Positions 41,823 through 52,475 are shown, counted from the first letter of the stretch. The stretch is DNA of 64,000 nt from Meconema thalassinum (GCA_946902985.2 OX336399.1:160580411-160644410); one strand, 5' to 3'. The notes: generated by a model not told the origin, from the sequence alone. Translations and numbers: made by a program.

Positions 41823-41869
41823 TAAACTGTCCGGAAATGGACGGCGAGTGTGCAACGACAGCAAGTAGT

Positions 41870-42340
41870 CCCGGCTCACTGTACACGGTCTGAAGCTCAT
41901 CCATGACACAATGGGTGTTCAAAGTGGTCTCGATTGGATGCAATGCAAGAGTTCACACGTAGCATCACAGATTGCGGCACTCTCTCGAATGTTCCGGCCT
42001 GTATCTGAACAGCATCACGGACTTCGGGACACCCTATTGAAGGTTCTACACATCAGGAATGGGCGCACCATTTACAACTCTTTTTAGATGGCCCCCAAGT
42101 AAAAATCCATAGGGTTTACGCCCGGTGATCAAGCAGGCCATGCAACAGGGTCTCCGCGTACTATCCGCCGTCTGGGGAAGGTGTTGTCGAGGTGACGGCT
42201 AACAGTAATGCGGAAGTGGGGTGGCGTTCCATCGTGAAGTAGCCACATGTCCTGTTGTGTTGCCAAAGGCACATTATCAACCAATAGTGGCAGCGTGCAC
42301 TTTTACTACCAAGTATGACACCTACTCTGGGATAAACAAG
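41870..42340 (-). pseudogene. DDE_3-type transposase fragment
   Basis: The - strand reads HDGTPPHFRITVSRHLDNTF, PRRRIVRGDPVAWPA, stop, SPGVNPMDFYL, and a degraded tail. D-G-A-P-P-H and W-P-x-S-P-D-L-x-P-x-D-F-x-L are hallmarks of the second and third catalytic blocks of IS630/Tc1-like transposases. Several stops; inactive. Same general family as 28207-28407. Confidence 0.75.
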
Positions 42341-42353
42341 TGCCACTCAAAAC

Positions 42354-42610
42354 CAAGGTAAAGTCGGCGGTCCCATGTCTTAGATTTATGGCATGTTAAA
42401 GAACCTTCCACTAATTACATCTGTGTGAAGCTAAATTGTATAGCTTAAGAATGTAAACAACGCTCTTAGGTTCCTTCGTTCGTTGCCAAGAGCAGACTGC
42501 GGTGGCATCTGGTAGCTAAGTTCTGAACTAGTAGTTGTTGACGGTGGCGTTTGGCGGCAAAAGTAGGAACTATATGAAAAATTCAAAAGTCTGCAGTCCT
42601 TACTTGAATT
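42354..42610 (+). mobile_element. SINE body (family of 10505-10925), 5'-truncated
   Basis: It shares GCGGTCCCATGTCTTAGATT, TTATGGCATGTTAAAGAACC, GGTGGCATCTGGTAGC and GGCAAAAGTAGGAACTA with the SINE at 10505. The tRNA head is absent. Confidence 0.65.
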
Positions 42611-42688
42611 AAAAACAGACTAGTTGAAACCCGTCAAAACATGACTGTCAAAGGGAAAATTTTTACTGAAGAATCTCCTTATATAGGC

Positions 42689-43200
42689 CTAATGTACATT
42701 CTTTGTACGATTATTTTTTGGCTCTATTGAAACTATAAGGGCGTCAAAAGATTGCACTCTTGACATTGCAAAATACTGCTGGCAATGACTGAAAAATTGA
42801 TGAGGCAAATTGAGACCTGTATGTTCCAGAGTTTCCCCTTGAGCTTTATTGATTGTGATAGAGTATGCCAAACGAATTGGAAAATATTGCCTCTTAAAAG
42901 AAAATTATAGTGTTATATCAGATGGTATTAAATCAAGTCGAAGGATTAGACCTCTCTGCCTAATTTTAACTGTACTTATTATTTAAAAATCCGAGCAATA
43001 TGGTTGCATTTAGGACCCTTGGGAAACCTTCAGCATAACTATGGGTCAAGCGTTTAGAGTATGTGGAGGCAAATCTTTTAATTCCAAGGAATTCAAGAAC
43101 TCTGAGGAGTCTAATACAACTGGCCGCAAACCATCGCTTATAATTTTGGAATATAACAAAGAAATGCGATGATGTGCAAAACATGACGGTCATTGGGAAA
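42689..43200 (-). pseudogene. Helitron helicase C-terminal fragment A
   Basis: The - strand encodes AYSITINKAQGETLEHTGLN, then LPHQFFSHCQQYFAMSRVQS and FDALIV. This is the last helicase motif (x-T-I-N-K-x-Q-G-x-T-L, then S-H-x-Q-x-Y-x-A-x-S-R) of the PIF1-like Rep/helicase of Helitrons. Upstream (43193-42966) degraded sequence matches fragment B at the nucleotide level. Truncated and inactive. Confidence 0.85.
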
Positions 43201-43239
43201 ATATTTATTGTAGGACTTTCTTATATGCATTCTCTGTAT

Positions 43240-44165
43240 GATTACAGAGAAAGATCGACTTTGCAACATATAACTGGCCATGACTGAAAACTTGCGTTAC
43301 GTTACGTTTGCGTTAACCTTTTTCCCCTCCAGGGTTGTCTTTTCCCACGGACTAAGCGAGGGATCCCACCTCTACCGCCACTAAAGGCAGTGTCCTGGAG
43401 GTTGTGACTCTTGAGTCGGGGATACAACTCGTGTGTGTGACCAGCACTACGCCCAGGCGGCCTCACCTGCAAAGCGATCAGGGGCCTGATAAAGGGGTGG
43501 GAAGAGCGGGAGGGTTAAGCAAGGGAGTGGGAAGGAGGCGGCCGTGGGCCTTACGGTAGGTACCATCCCGGCATTTTCCCGAAGACGAAGTGGGAAACCA
43601 CGGAAAACCACTTCGAGGATGGCTGAGGTGGGAATTGAACCCCCTCTACTCATTTGGACCACCTGAGGCAGAGTATACTCCGTTCCACTCCTCATACCAC
43701 TTTTTAAAGTTCGTGGCAGAGCCGGGAATCGAACTCAGGACGGGGCGGAAGCTAACCATGCTGACCACTACGCTACAGAGGCGAGCTACGGAGGCAACGA
43801 CTGAAAACTTGATGAGGCAAATAGTGACCTACACGTTCCAGAGTTCCCCCTTCTGCTTTATTGATTGTGATAAGGTATGGCAAGCGATTGGAAATTGGTG
43901 CTCTAAACGAAAATAGTGTTTTATCGGATGGTGTTAAATAATGTCGAAGGATTAGAACTCTCTGCCCAATATTATCTGCACTTATTATTTCCAAATCCAA
44001 GCAATTCTCATGCATAATTCTTACAATTAATCTGGCACCATTTAGGAGCTCTTGGGAAATGTTCAGATTCCTAAGGAGTATAACTGTGGCTCGAACATTA
44101 GGAGTATGAATATGTGGAAGCAAAATTCCGAGGAATTCAAGAATTCTGTAAGAAGTAACTTATCT
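43240..44165 (-). pseudogene. Helitron helicase C-terminal fragment B, split by a SINE
   Basis: On the - strand, 44123-43812 encodes ATVILLRNLNISQELLNGAR, LIVRIMHENCLDLEIISADN and IGQRVLI. Then ITINKAEGGTLERVGHYLPH follows, continuing decayed after the SINE at 43295-43798. This is the conserved region around L-L-R-N-L-N, L-x-N-G-T-R-L and G-x-x-x-x-I-P of Helitron helicases. Frameshifted in places. Confidence 0.8.
43295..43798 (-). mobile_element. tRNA-derived SINE, ~504 bp, 13-bp TSD
   Basis: The TSD GACTGAAAACTTG lies at 43282-43294 and 43799-43811. The - strand head has GCGTAGTGGTCAGCATGG (box A) and GAGTTCGATTCCCGGCTC (box B). The long body contains GGTTTTCCGTGGTTTCCCAC. It inserted in Helitron fragment B. 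Confidence 0.9.
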
Positions 44166-44349
44166 GGCTTTCATATTCATTATTTAATCTGTAACAGTGG
44201 TGTATACTTTTGTTACCTTAGTGTTTTAAATATATGTATGGCAACGTCAATCGCGCCGAATTCCTTAGTTTATGGGAATGCTAAGAGTAAAATATGTTTT
44301 GTCAGTGGAATAGCAATACCAAGAAATAAAAATACGGAAATAAAAAAAG

Positions 44350-44432
44350 TGTCGGAGGTGGGACTCGAACAGCTTCCATCGCGCGATGCATAAATTAAGA
44401 GTCTTTGACGCTACGACCTGAGCTACCGAACC
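44350..44432 (-). repeat. tRNA-Lys(CUU)-like pseudogene or SINE head, copy 1
   Basis: The - strand has TCGGTAGCTCAGGTCGTAGC (D-arm/box A), GACTCTTAAT (anticodon-loop-like, CUU) and CTGTTCGAGTCCCACC (T-arm/box B). An enlarged region between anticodon and T arms (ATGCATCGCGCGATG) and weak acceptor pairing argue against a working tRNA. Confidence 0.6.
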
Positions 44433-44707
44433 ACTGGTAAACCACACAATATTAAGTTAGTTAAACAACATAGCCCCTACACACTCCTTATAAATAGCCT
44501 AACTATCAAATTGAAACATGATGCACTTATAACCGCCATGACTGTCATGAGGCAACGTGTTTGTACGAATGCGTGAGGGGCAAGAATTCTGCACTTTTCT
44601 ATATTAATTTAAAAATATACGAATTCCTTAGTTTACGGGAATGCTAAGAGTAAAATATGTTTTGACAATGGAATAGCAATACCAAGAAATAATAATACGG
44701 AAATAAA

Positions 44708-44797
44708 AAATTATGTGGGAGGTGGGACTCGAACAGCTTACATTGCGCGATGCATAAATTTAGAGTCCTTGCCGCTACGACCTGAGCTACCGAATCA
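44708..44797 (-). repeat. tRNA-Lys(CUU)-like pseudogene or SINE head, copy 2
   Basis: A diverged duplicate of copy 1 with the same box A and box B and GACTCTAAAT in place of the CUU loop. Confidence 0.55.
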
Positions 44798-45080
44798 CTG
44801 GTAATGCGACGCAATATTAAGATAGTTAAACAATATAGGCCCTACACACTCAACTGCCAGTTTACGTATTTCAACATTTTCCGTCGTGTATAATTGTATT
44901 CCAGTATATATCGTGGGAACGTCATAAATATTGTTCCCTTCCTTTATACTTTTTATAAATAACTATCAATTGAAATGCGATGCACTTGAACTGCCATGAC
45001 TGTCATGAGGCAAGGTGATTGTGCGCATGCACTAGGGCCAATAAATTTGCATTTTTGTTTATAAATTTAAAAATATATTA

Positions 45081-45295
45081 TAACATATTTGTTTATTTTA
45101 AAGACACTCTGCAAATATACAGATCAAGGGCTTTCGTCAGAGTGCATTGCGAAGTCAATCGGTTCAGCCGTTCTGTCAATCTCGCGGTAACAAAAATCAG
45201 CTTACTGTTTTAAATATATAGATAACACACACTAATACAGTCATCACAATTAACACCAGTTATCAGACAGATTCTACACACACCCAAAGTACACA
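45081..45295. other. Short spacer; nothing recognised
   Basis: AT-rich sequence between the duplication and the next LINE. Confidence 0.4.
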
Positions 45296-46065
45296 GGCTA
45301 TATGACATACAGCCTGGAAACCACCACACTAACCAGGGACAATTCAAAACTCCAAGCAGACATGAAGTTCCTGACTATGATCCAGAAGACCAGGTAAGAC
45401 AAGATCAGGAAATATAAAATCAGAGAAGAGCTGAGAATAGAAGACTCGATACTACAAAAGTTCCAGAAGGCTAGAATGAAGTGGTTCGGCCACGTGAAGA
45501 GAATGAGTGCCAAGAAGGGAGTATGAAAGAGACATAGGTGGGAGGAGACCAGTGGGCAGACCTAGATAACAATGGACAGATCTGGTAATAATAATATCGT
45601 ATGGCCTCGGGTGCCAGGTGCAAGCTTTGTTATTTGACACCCAGAGAGCAGCTTGCAGGATGAATTTTGTCGTTCCTTGGAACGCTATGAAAGTCAAGGA
45701 GGTTATGACACTAGCGCTTTCTAGTAGAGAATGGAGGAACTTTGTGTTGGCGGAAAATCCCGATAATTTTGCCATTATGAACACGGCCTACTAAATTCAA
45801 ATGAGTTCTTTAACATGCCAACAACGTATGACATTTTTGTTGCCTTTCAAAAATCACTTACCACGGCCATGAGCGAACCTGCAAGCTTGGGTTTGGTAGT
45901 CCGACATGATAACCACTCACCCACCATGGCAAGAAGGATGTACCGGTGAGAGGCCAGGATTGTGAACGAAGAATGGTTCATGGATCGACAGAAATGGAGG
46001 GGGCTCATATACCACACCCGGGAAACAGGAGTTGGTCAACGATGATGATGATGATGATGATGAAT
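45296..46065 (+). pseudogene. RTE-like LINE 3' end with (GATGAT)n tail, interrupted by a SINE
   Basis: The + strand shows YSLETTTLTRDNSKLQADMK, EDSILQKFQKARMKWFGHVK and RMSAKK, and, after the SINE, a decayed terminal region ending CCGGGAAACAGGAGTTGGTC then ACGATGATGATGATGATGAT. It resembles the element at 9690-10430. Stops and frameshifts are present. Confidence 0.75.
45588..45945 (-). mobile_element. tRNA-derived SINE with ATT-type tail (sister of 62560-62900)
   Basis: On the - strand a tRNA-like head (box A GGTGAGTGGTTATCA; box B GCAGGTTCGCTC) is followed by a body ending ...GGCCATACGATATTATTATT. It is highly similar to 62560-62900, where a 12-bp TSD is clear. Confidence 0.8.
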
Positions 46066-46225
46066 GGCAGGAAGTCCAGATGATGTCTACCGTGGCAATG
46101 ATGCATTTCCGGACATATGTTGATATGGACTTTTTTGCTCCATTTCCAGTCAGGAAGTCCTCCCTGCAGTTTGTCGGTGTACTTAAAATTCACCCTGTTT
46201 ATAATTTCTTGTGGACACGATAACT

Positions 46226-46443
46226 ACCATTTTGCACCAATGACTTTAAAATTTATACACAACACATAACCATTCTAAATCGCGGTAGAGTTCGTTAATA
46301 AGAAAAATAGATTTAGGCAGTGCTTGATTTGTAAACCATTTTGCACCAATGACTTTAAAATTTATACACAACACATAACCATTCTAAATCTCGGTAGAGT
46401 TCGTTAATAAGAAAAATAGATTTAGGCAGTGCTTGATTTGTAA
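46226..46443. repeat. 109-bp perfect-register tandem duplication
   Basis: 46226-46334 is repeated at 46335-46443 with one visible substitution (AAATCGCGG to AAATCTCGG). Each copy ends in CAGTGCTTGATTTGTAA, a hAT-like start. Confidence 0.9.
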
Positions 46444-46924
46444 AAAAAAAGAGGTTCCGATACTGTAGGCTACGGGATGGTGGAGGGAGGGGGACGGGGG
46501 CTTTAAATATATAGTTGTAAAAACAATATTTTTACGCTTTTCTGAACACCTTTCAAAATTAATCAGTGGACAAAATAGCAATATAATTTAAATTAAATTG
46601 AGACTGCTGTAGAAACATTTTTCTTACCAAAGCCGTTGGCATATATTAAATTTTAATGTAGGCGAACTAGGCTACCATTCAAACAATGTACATTATTTCA
46701 ATTTTTTTAAACGTAATAAAAAATTAAATACATTCGGTTTGGAAATACACACATGTCCACCAACAATCTTTTATTTCTTTTTTATAATTTTGTCTTTACA
46801 GTTTTCTGAAATAATTATTTATTATAAAAGGTCCAAGATGAAGCTGTCCAGATCAAATTATCAGTCTCAAATGGATTATAAAACATCACAGGATTAGGAG
46901 CAAAGATTTAAACTTAGTGATCAC
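46444..46924. other. Possible hAT-type end, otherwise nothing recognised
   Basis: CAGTGCTTGATTTGTAAAAA then AGAGGTTCCGATACTG looks like a hAT-type terminus. No partner end was found. AT-rich afterwards. Confidence 0.35.
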
Positions 46925-47830
46925 TTGCGTTGATTTTCAGAAGCTTACGATAGTATCCATCGCGAATCTTTATTAAATGTCTTTACTGAATTTGGTTTCC
47001 ATTGAAAACTTGTTAACCTTATTGCAGTCACTCTTAAAAATACTAAATCTAGAGTTAGGTTTAGAAGTGAAACCTCGGAGTCATTTGAAATCCATACTGG
47101 TCTTCGGCAGGGAGATGGATTATCTCCATTGTTGTTTAATTGTGTGCTGGAAAAAATTATGCGTCAATGGAATAAGGTTTGTCCACCGAATTTATTTATT
47201 TAATCGTATGGTGAATTACATAAAAACAAATCACAAATCCAAGTTCAAGTTTTGGAGCCATTCCACAGTACATTCTCGAAGATGAAACAGATCACTAGGG
47301 TTCCCGGAGTAGGCATGTAGTGGGAAGCGCTGGATGATATGGTCCATGGTCTGTTCCTCCTCATTGCATTGACACAATGGGGAATCTATCCAACCCCACT
47401 TATGGCATAGGTAATTGCAACGGCCGTGCCTGGTTCTCAGTCTATTGAGGCGACACCATAATTATGGTCCACCGAATGTTAAGATTGGAAAAAATATTAG
47501 ACTAAATTATCTCGCCTTTGCAGATGATCTAGCATTATTAGCAACTAGTATCGAAGAAGCTAAATTTCAGGTAGAGGAATTGGGACGATTAGCAGCATAG
47601 GTTGGGTTGAAAATTTCTTTTGAGAAAACAAAAATGATGCCATCTTTTTAAGTTGACACATCACATATTGTACTGCATAATGCCCAGAAAATAAAGATTG
47701 TCAAAAAATTTAAATATCTTGGTGAGATCATCACTTGGAATGCCAATGAAAGAGCATCAATAGATAGTAGAACACTAAAATTGCGACGAGCACAACAGAT
47801 TACCTGGCCAACATATAAGGAACAGTCTCT
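46925..47830 (+). pseudogene. LINE reverse-transcriptase fragment, split by another LINE end
   Basis: The + strand encodes the RT palm: VDFQKAYDSIHRESLLNVF (catalytic D), GLRQGDGLSPLLFNCVLEK, and, after the insertion at 47192-47466, NYLAFADDLALLATSIEEAK (catalytic D-D) and KFKYLGEIITWNA. Stops and frameshifts lie in between. No endonuclease was found. Confidence 0.85.
47192..47466 (-). mobile_element. LINE 3' end inserted in a LINE, 11-bp TSD
   Basis: The TSD GTCCACCGAAT lies at 47181-47191 and 47467-47477. On the - strand it reads RLRTRHGRCNYLCHKWGWID, SPLCQCNEEEQTMDHIIQRF, then ECTVEWLQNLNLDL, stop, and a TAAATAAAT tail. The C-x-C...QTMDHII...C-like zinc-knuckle end is typical of LINE C-termini. 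Severely 5'-truncated. Confidence 0.88.
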
Positions 47831-48329
47831 TTCGATTAACGCTAAATTTCAACATTATTTCTCCGTCGTTTAGCCAGAAGCAACATATCGATGGTAGGCA
47901 ATGACAACCTCGTAACTCCATTTTGTTAAATTTTACAGGAGAAGCAAAAATATCTTTAAAAAGAATATACGAAGTGATACAGATATGGTTGCTACATGTG
48001 TTACTACACAGTACAAGCCTATCAAATCTCTCTTTGATAAAGGAGTTCCGAGGTTTTCACTGTGAAATTCTGGATTAAAACTGGAGATACGAGGTTTATA
48101 AAGTGACACAAAAATAAAGTTAATTTAATTTTAATCATAATTAGTTCATAATATAATAGCTGAACACTTTTTGATTGGCTAGTGAAAAAAAAAAAAGTAC
48201 GGTAACAAATTTTGGTATGAATTGTGACAAAATGAAATTCCTACAGTTACATTAGAAAACACTGTTACATAAGTTCTATGTTTATACACCTGGCAGCAAA
48301 AGATCAGCTTGTCATTCAACTTCAACTGT
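47831..48329. other. No feature recognised
   Basis: AT-rich, with a poly(A) run at 48184-48196. Nothing coding was supported. Confidence 0.45.
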
Positions 48330-49139
48330 TGCAAACTGTCAAATTATCATAAAAAGAATGATAATCCTTTGGAATAACTTCTTTTAGCCGCTACAAATGA
48401 GTATACTTTTCTGCTTTGATCTTCGGCGGGGAACTGTACAGAGCAGGAACTTCAAATGAGTAGTCAATATTGGACATTCTTCTTGGAAGTGCCTGCCATT
48501 CGTCACTATATTTCAATTTGCACTGAATTCTGCTTGAGGGATCATGCTTCAAACATAGGATGTCAGTCACAGTAGGGTCCCCAGCTGGTGATCCAGGTCC
48601 AATAGACGAATGTAATGTCATTTTTGTGAAAAGCCTTGAAAGATGTATGGTCCAAGTTTTTCACGGCATAAGGGTTGGGGATTTTGCCTTGCAGTAGCAC
48701 AAACTTCAACATATCCAGCAGGAGTGTGAACTTTTTCTAAAAACTTCCGAGTACCGGTACCGGTAATAGTCATGTCCTTCTGTTTTGCCAAATGAACCAG
48801 TGCATTATTCATGATTGAATTGCGATTTTGATAGGTGCATCCATCGCTAAGCCTATAGGATATAATTTCTGAATCATCTTGGATGTAGATTTCAATAAAA
48901 TACACGACTATGCTGGTGAACTATGAAGCATTCATACCTCACATTCGTGCCACAGGAAGCAATAGCAGGTCGTAGATGGTAAAGTTTCGACTTTTTATTT
49001 ACCTTTTTAGTATAATGCCAACGCCTGTAGTCTGGGAGGTAGCAAAACGGCTTGGAGGTCCATGGCAAATAGCCTGCCCCAGATTTATTAAGGTGAAGAA
49101 CTGCGACAATAATCCGATGCAACAAAATTAATTTTATTA
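48330..49139 (-). pseudogene. Transposon-associated ORF remnant (DUF7869-like), C-terminal half
   Basis: Frame-broken - strand pieces: 49149-48892 (YHLRPAIASCGTNVRYECFI), 48905-48618 (GTRKFLEKVHTPAGYVEVCA) and 48621-48391 (SPAGDPTVTDILCLKHDPSS, SDEWQALPRRMSNIDYSFEV, ALYSSPPKIKAEKYTHL). The G-D-P-x-V-x-D-I and P-R-R...K-I-K-x-x-K-Y-x-H-L blocks are ones I associate with multicopy arthropod proteins carrying an RNase H-like DUF7869 domain. The family assignment is from memory. Frameshifts make it a pseudogene. Related sequence on the other strand at 63500-64000. Confidence 0.5.
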
Positions 49140-49372
49140 ATGCCGCCAATGGCCATGTATCTTCAGGATGGGCCAGGGAATGGATTATGGAAGGAAATCA
49201 GTCGTAGACCTATTGAAAGGAACCATCCCGGCACTTGCCTGGTGGTGAAAATGGTAAACCACGAAAACCATTTTCAGAGCGGCCAAGATGGGATACGAAC
49301 CCACACTCCCGATGCCAGCAAGGCACGAGGTAGCGGGTTAGCGCTCTCGGCCGCCGCGGCCAGTATTTTTCA
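49140..49372 (-). mobile_element. tRNA-derived SINE
   Basis: The - strand head GCCGAGAGCGCTAACCCGCT (box A-like) and GTGTGGGTTCGTATCCCATC (box B) are followed by a body with GGTTTTCGTGGTTTACCATT and CCGGGATGGTTCCTTTC. No TSD was resolved. Confidence 0.75.
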
Positions 49373-49839
49373 AATATTGCAAATACTGCAGCAAAATACA
49401 GCTTTAGTGACATTATTTTACCTTCATTTGTTAATCCAACAATCGGTGTATCACGGATAAGCACCTGACTTGAACATGTTTCTGGTGGTTTTATCGTGTA
49501 AGTGCTGTGTACCCTTCCTTGCTTTACAAGTTTAAGGATAAGTTTTGTTATTTCTCATTGTACACCCAATGGAGCGAACTAGAGTTACGAGGTCTTCAGC
49601 ACAAATGAAAGGGTGCGAAAGATACGAGGTTTTCATTTTTCCTCCTAGATGGCGACATTGTGCAGCGCGAAGTTCATGCTCTCAACAAGTTACGTGTCGT
49701 GTTGCACTGCGCTGGTTACTGGAGTTAAGTGGTTTTCACAGACTGATGGAGTTACGAGCTTTTCATTGCCTACCGTCGATATGCAAGTGAAACTTTATTT
49801 AAACTAAACACCCAATCAACAACTGACAAACTACAGAAG
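49373..49839. other. No feature recognised
   Basis: A short ORF (49545-49790) has no family features. GAGTTACGAG and CGAGGTTTTCA words recur here and near 48050 but form no clear element. Confidence 0.4.
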
Positions 49840-50340
49840 GTTGATAGACGGATTCTTTGGACAATAATCAATCAATAAAAAACACCAGATTGAGGGCCAG
49901 TGGAGACTTTTGCCCAATTCAATACTTTACAAGGAAAGTGAATCTATCATTGACACGATGCGAAAACTAACGATTGCGTTTTTTGGAGCTTGCCAAATAA
50001 TAGACTCCTGAAACAACTTTTTGACTTCTTTTGGAATAGTTAAACAAAAATCACATGGTTTAAAGAAATACATATGGATTTAGACAAATTGAAAATTACT
50101 CAGCATCAAATTAAACATAGAGAAGAGAAACGGCTTCTGAATAACAAATACACTCGACTAACATTCAAAATTTCACAGCGTAAGCAATATGTTATATCTG
50201 CAGAAGAACGAGCTGCAAGATCTTCCAGAATGAAGAAGTATTGGGAAAGACAAAAATTATCAAGTATTAAGAACTGAACTTAGTATTTGAAGACTTTGTA
50301 TATAAGGTTTGTGGGCGTAAACAGTGTAAATAAATAAAAG
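49840..50340 (+). pseudogene. LINE C-terminal fragment with AATAAA end
   Basis: Frame-shifted remnants include LPNNRLLKQLFDFFWNS, and 50074-50277 encodes KISQRKQYVISAEERAARSS then RMKKYWERQKLSSIKN to a stop, followed by AAATAAATAAAAG. The basic S-S-R-M-K-K-Y-W end parallels 41450-41782, so both are the same LINE type. Confidence 0.7.
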
Positions 50341-50365
50341 GTGCTGTACTTAAACATGTTTTACC

Positions 50366-50800
50366 TCACAGTTTATAAAATTGTCCAAAGTTAAGAAAAG
50401 TTTTTGTTGTATGTGCCTCCTTGCTGTTAGTAACCGGAGCGGAGTGCCATCCCCAAAGCAGCCAAGATTCCACATACTTTGAAGGATCAAAACGAGTGAG
50501 TGGTGGGCCATTCAGCTTCAGTGAGGAGACAGTTTGTGTTAACAAAGACGCTCTGGAATCAGTTATGATGAGGTTCATTTGAGAAAATCCTCTCTCGCAT
50601 TCACTTGAAGACATGGGAACTGTCTTGATTGCAGTTGCCAACAGAAGCAAATTCTTGAGATTGGGATACTTCGCTTTATTTGTACAATTTCCACTTATGT
50701 GCTCTCAATTGTCAAAAACATATTCACGAAATGCTTTAAGTGTCTCTCGTTTGTTCAACTTTCGACTTTTCCTCCGATCAGAGGTTTCGGTACAGTGTAC
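50366..50800 (-). pseudogene. hAT transposase C-terminal dimerisation domain
   Basis: The - strand encodes NLKNLLLLATAIKTVPMSSS, ECERGFSQMNLIITDSRASL and LNGPPLTRFDPSKYVESW. The P-x-S-S-A/S-E-C-E-R-x-F-S-x-M-N signature is the conserved hAT C-terminal dimerisation region, here of the type found in KIAA1586-like proteins. Upstream (50800-50650) is decayed and contains a stop. No N-terminal part nearby. Confidence 0.85.
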
Positions 50801-50980
50801 TGGTGCGTACCGTCACAAATCTAGCCCTGGATTTAGGTATTAGAAAGTAATTTTTGAAAGCCTTTGTCTGGAGCATGGTGCTCTATTGAGGCAAAACTTG
50901 GACTGAAGGAGCAGCATAAAAGAGGAGAATAGAAGCGTTTGAAATGTGGTGTTACAGGAGAATGATGAAGATCAGATAGA

Positions 50981-51161
50981 TATGGAAAGGAAGGAAGCTT
51001 GAACATTAATCTCGTGATCATGAGCCAGGGGACCTCCTTTTTACGTGGAATCCGAACCACAGGACGTGGCATTTCACTTTGAAAATCTCAATGACCGGGA
51101 ATTAAAACTGGTCCACCTTGGTGAGAGGCAAACATCTTGACCGCTGCACCACCACGCCCCC
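50981..51161 (-). mobile_element. tRNA-derived SINE, (CTTC)n tail, 10-bp TSD
   Basis: The TSD ATCAGATAGA lies at 50971-50980 and 51162-51171. Same family as 30151-30346, with a decayed box B (CAGTTTTAATTCCCGG). Confidence 0.9.
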
Positions 51162-51304
51162 ATCAGATAGAGTAACAAATGAAGAGGTATTAAGACGAGT
51201 GGGAGAGGAGAGATGTTCCTGGCGACTGCTAATGAAGAGAAGATATAGGTTGGTAGGACACATACTAAGACACCCAGGAATAACAAACTTAGTTATGGAA
51301 GTAA

Positions 51305-51494
51305 AGGAAGGAAGCTTGTAGTTTAACGTGACCGTTAATCTTGAGATCATGAGCCACGGGACCTCCTTTTTACGTGGAATCCGAACCACAGAACATGGCA
51401 TTTCACTTCGAAAATCTCACATGCATTGACCGGAAATCGAACCCGGACCGCCTTGGTGAGAGGCATACAGCTAGACCGCTGAGCCAACACGCCC
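51305..51494 (-). mobile_element. tRNA-derived SINE, (CTTC)n tail, 15-bp TSD
   Basis: The TSD is TAGTTATGGAAGTAA (51290-51304) against TAGTTAAGGAAGTAA (51495-51509), one mismatch. Same family as 30151-30346, with box B GGTTCGATTTCCGG. Confidence 0.9.
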
Positions 51495-51660
51495 TAGTTA
51501 AGGAAGTAAGGGTCGAGGACAAGAACTGTAGGGGTAGACCAAGGTTAGAATATGTTAAACAGGTTGCCTTGGATATAGGATGTTGTAGCTATGTAGAGAT
51601 GAAATGATTAGCTCAGGACAGGGAAGCATGAGGGCTGCATCAAGCCAGTCAAAAGACTGA

Positions 51661-51999
51661 AGACTCAAACAACTATTACTTACAACACGTAGGCAGGCCA
51701 TTAAGGCCCATAGTGGCCAAGATGGCTGCTGCCCAGCTCAAAGGTTCAAAGGAAGGGAGGTCATGCGGTCAGCACTTTACTTTCCTCCAGACATTTCTTA
51801 TTTTCCTGACCATTGCCACAACTCACTGTAGCTCCCCAATTGTCATTACGATACTGGGTCAACTTCATTCCAGACCACCTGGCCAGTACTGGGAATATAA
51901 CCCAGGCCACCTGGGCGAGGAGCTAGAACGTTGCTGGGAGGACCACAACGGTAGTCATAAAAATCTACCAAACTTATTTAGATAGGAGTTTGTACATAC
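51661..51999. other. Unassigned; possibly decayed Tc1 upstream part
   Basis: It contains CCACAACGGTAGTCATAAAA and an open frame without recognised motifs. It leads directly into the Tc1 transposase fragment. Confidence 0.35.
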
Positions 52000-52475
52000 A
52001 ATTGGCCACCAAAAGCAAGGAGGTTCAGTCATGTTTTGGGGTGGAATCATGTTTGGTCGACGTACGCCTCTCAATTCCTATCCACGGTAACATGACTGGT
52101 CTGGTCCTGTCGTTACAGGATTCGCTGCCACAATGGGCAAGGGCTTCACACTAGTGGACGATAATTCTCGTGGCCATCGAGCTAGGGTGGTCAATCAGTT
52201 CCTTCAAATGCATGGCGTACAGAGAATGGAGTGGCCTACCAATTCTGCGGTCATGAACTGTATTGAACATGCATGGGAAGATCTCTAGAGGGCAATTTTG
52301 CACCGTCCCAATCATCCAACAAACATTCAGCAACTGATTGAAGCTGCTGTCCAAGTGTGGGATAATTTGCCCCAAACCACGTTGGATTAGTTGGTGCTTA
52401 GCATGCCTCGTCGTCTGCAAGCAAGCCTTAGAGCTCGCGGTGGCGATACATGGTATTGATAGGCCCCAACATGAA
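52000..52475 (+). pseudogene. Tc1-type transposase C-terminal half
   Basis: The + strand encodes GGSVMFWGGIMFGRRTPL, LVDDNSRGHRARVVNQFLQM (second catalytic D block), HGVQRMEWPTNSAVMNCIEH then AWEDL. In the E-W-P-x-x-S-x-D-x-N-P-I-E-H-x-W-D block the D and P positions are replaced (VMNCIEH), so the third acidic residue is lost. Frameshift near 52100 and stops. The N-terminal DNA-binding domains are missing. Confidence 0.8.

Larger units (their letters stand above)
44258..45080. repeat. Tandem duplication (offset 363 bp), each copy with a tRNA-Lys-like unit
   Basis: GAATTCCTTAGTTTATGGGA at 44258 recurs as GAATTCCTTAGTTTACGGGA at 44621, and similarity continues through the tRNA-like units and CCATGACTGTCATGAGGCAA (near 44537 and 44995). 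The second copy has about 100 extra bases. Confidence 0.75.
50845..51660 (+). pseudogene. RTE2 LINE 3' end with two SINE insertions
   Basis: The + strand C-terminal sequence (RRIEAFEMWCYRRMMKI-like, NEEVLRRVGEERCSWRLLMK, RRYRLVGHILRHPGITNL, RGRPRLEYVKQVALDIGCCS) ends with AGTCAAAAGACTGAAGACTC then AAACAACTA. Removing 50981-51161 and 51305-51494 (one TSD copy each) rejoins it. Inactive. Confidence 0.85.

Noticed and set aside
44350..44797. Functional tRNA-Lys genes
   Set aside because: Acceptor pairing is weak and the region before the T arm is enlarged; better seen as tRNA-derived repeats or pseudogenes.
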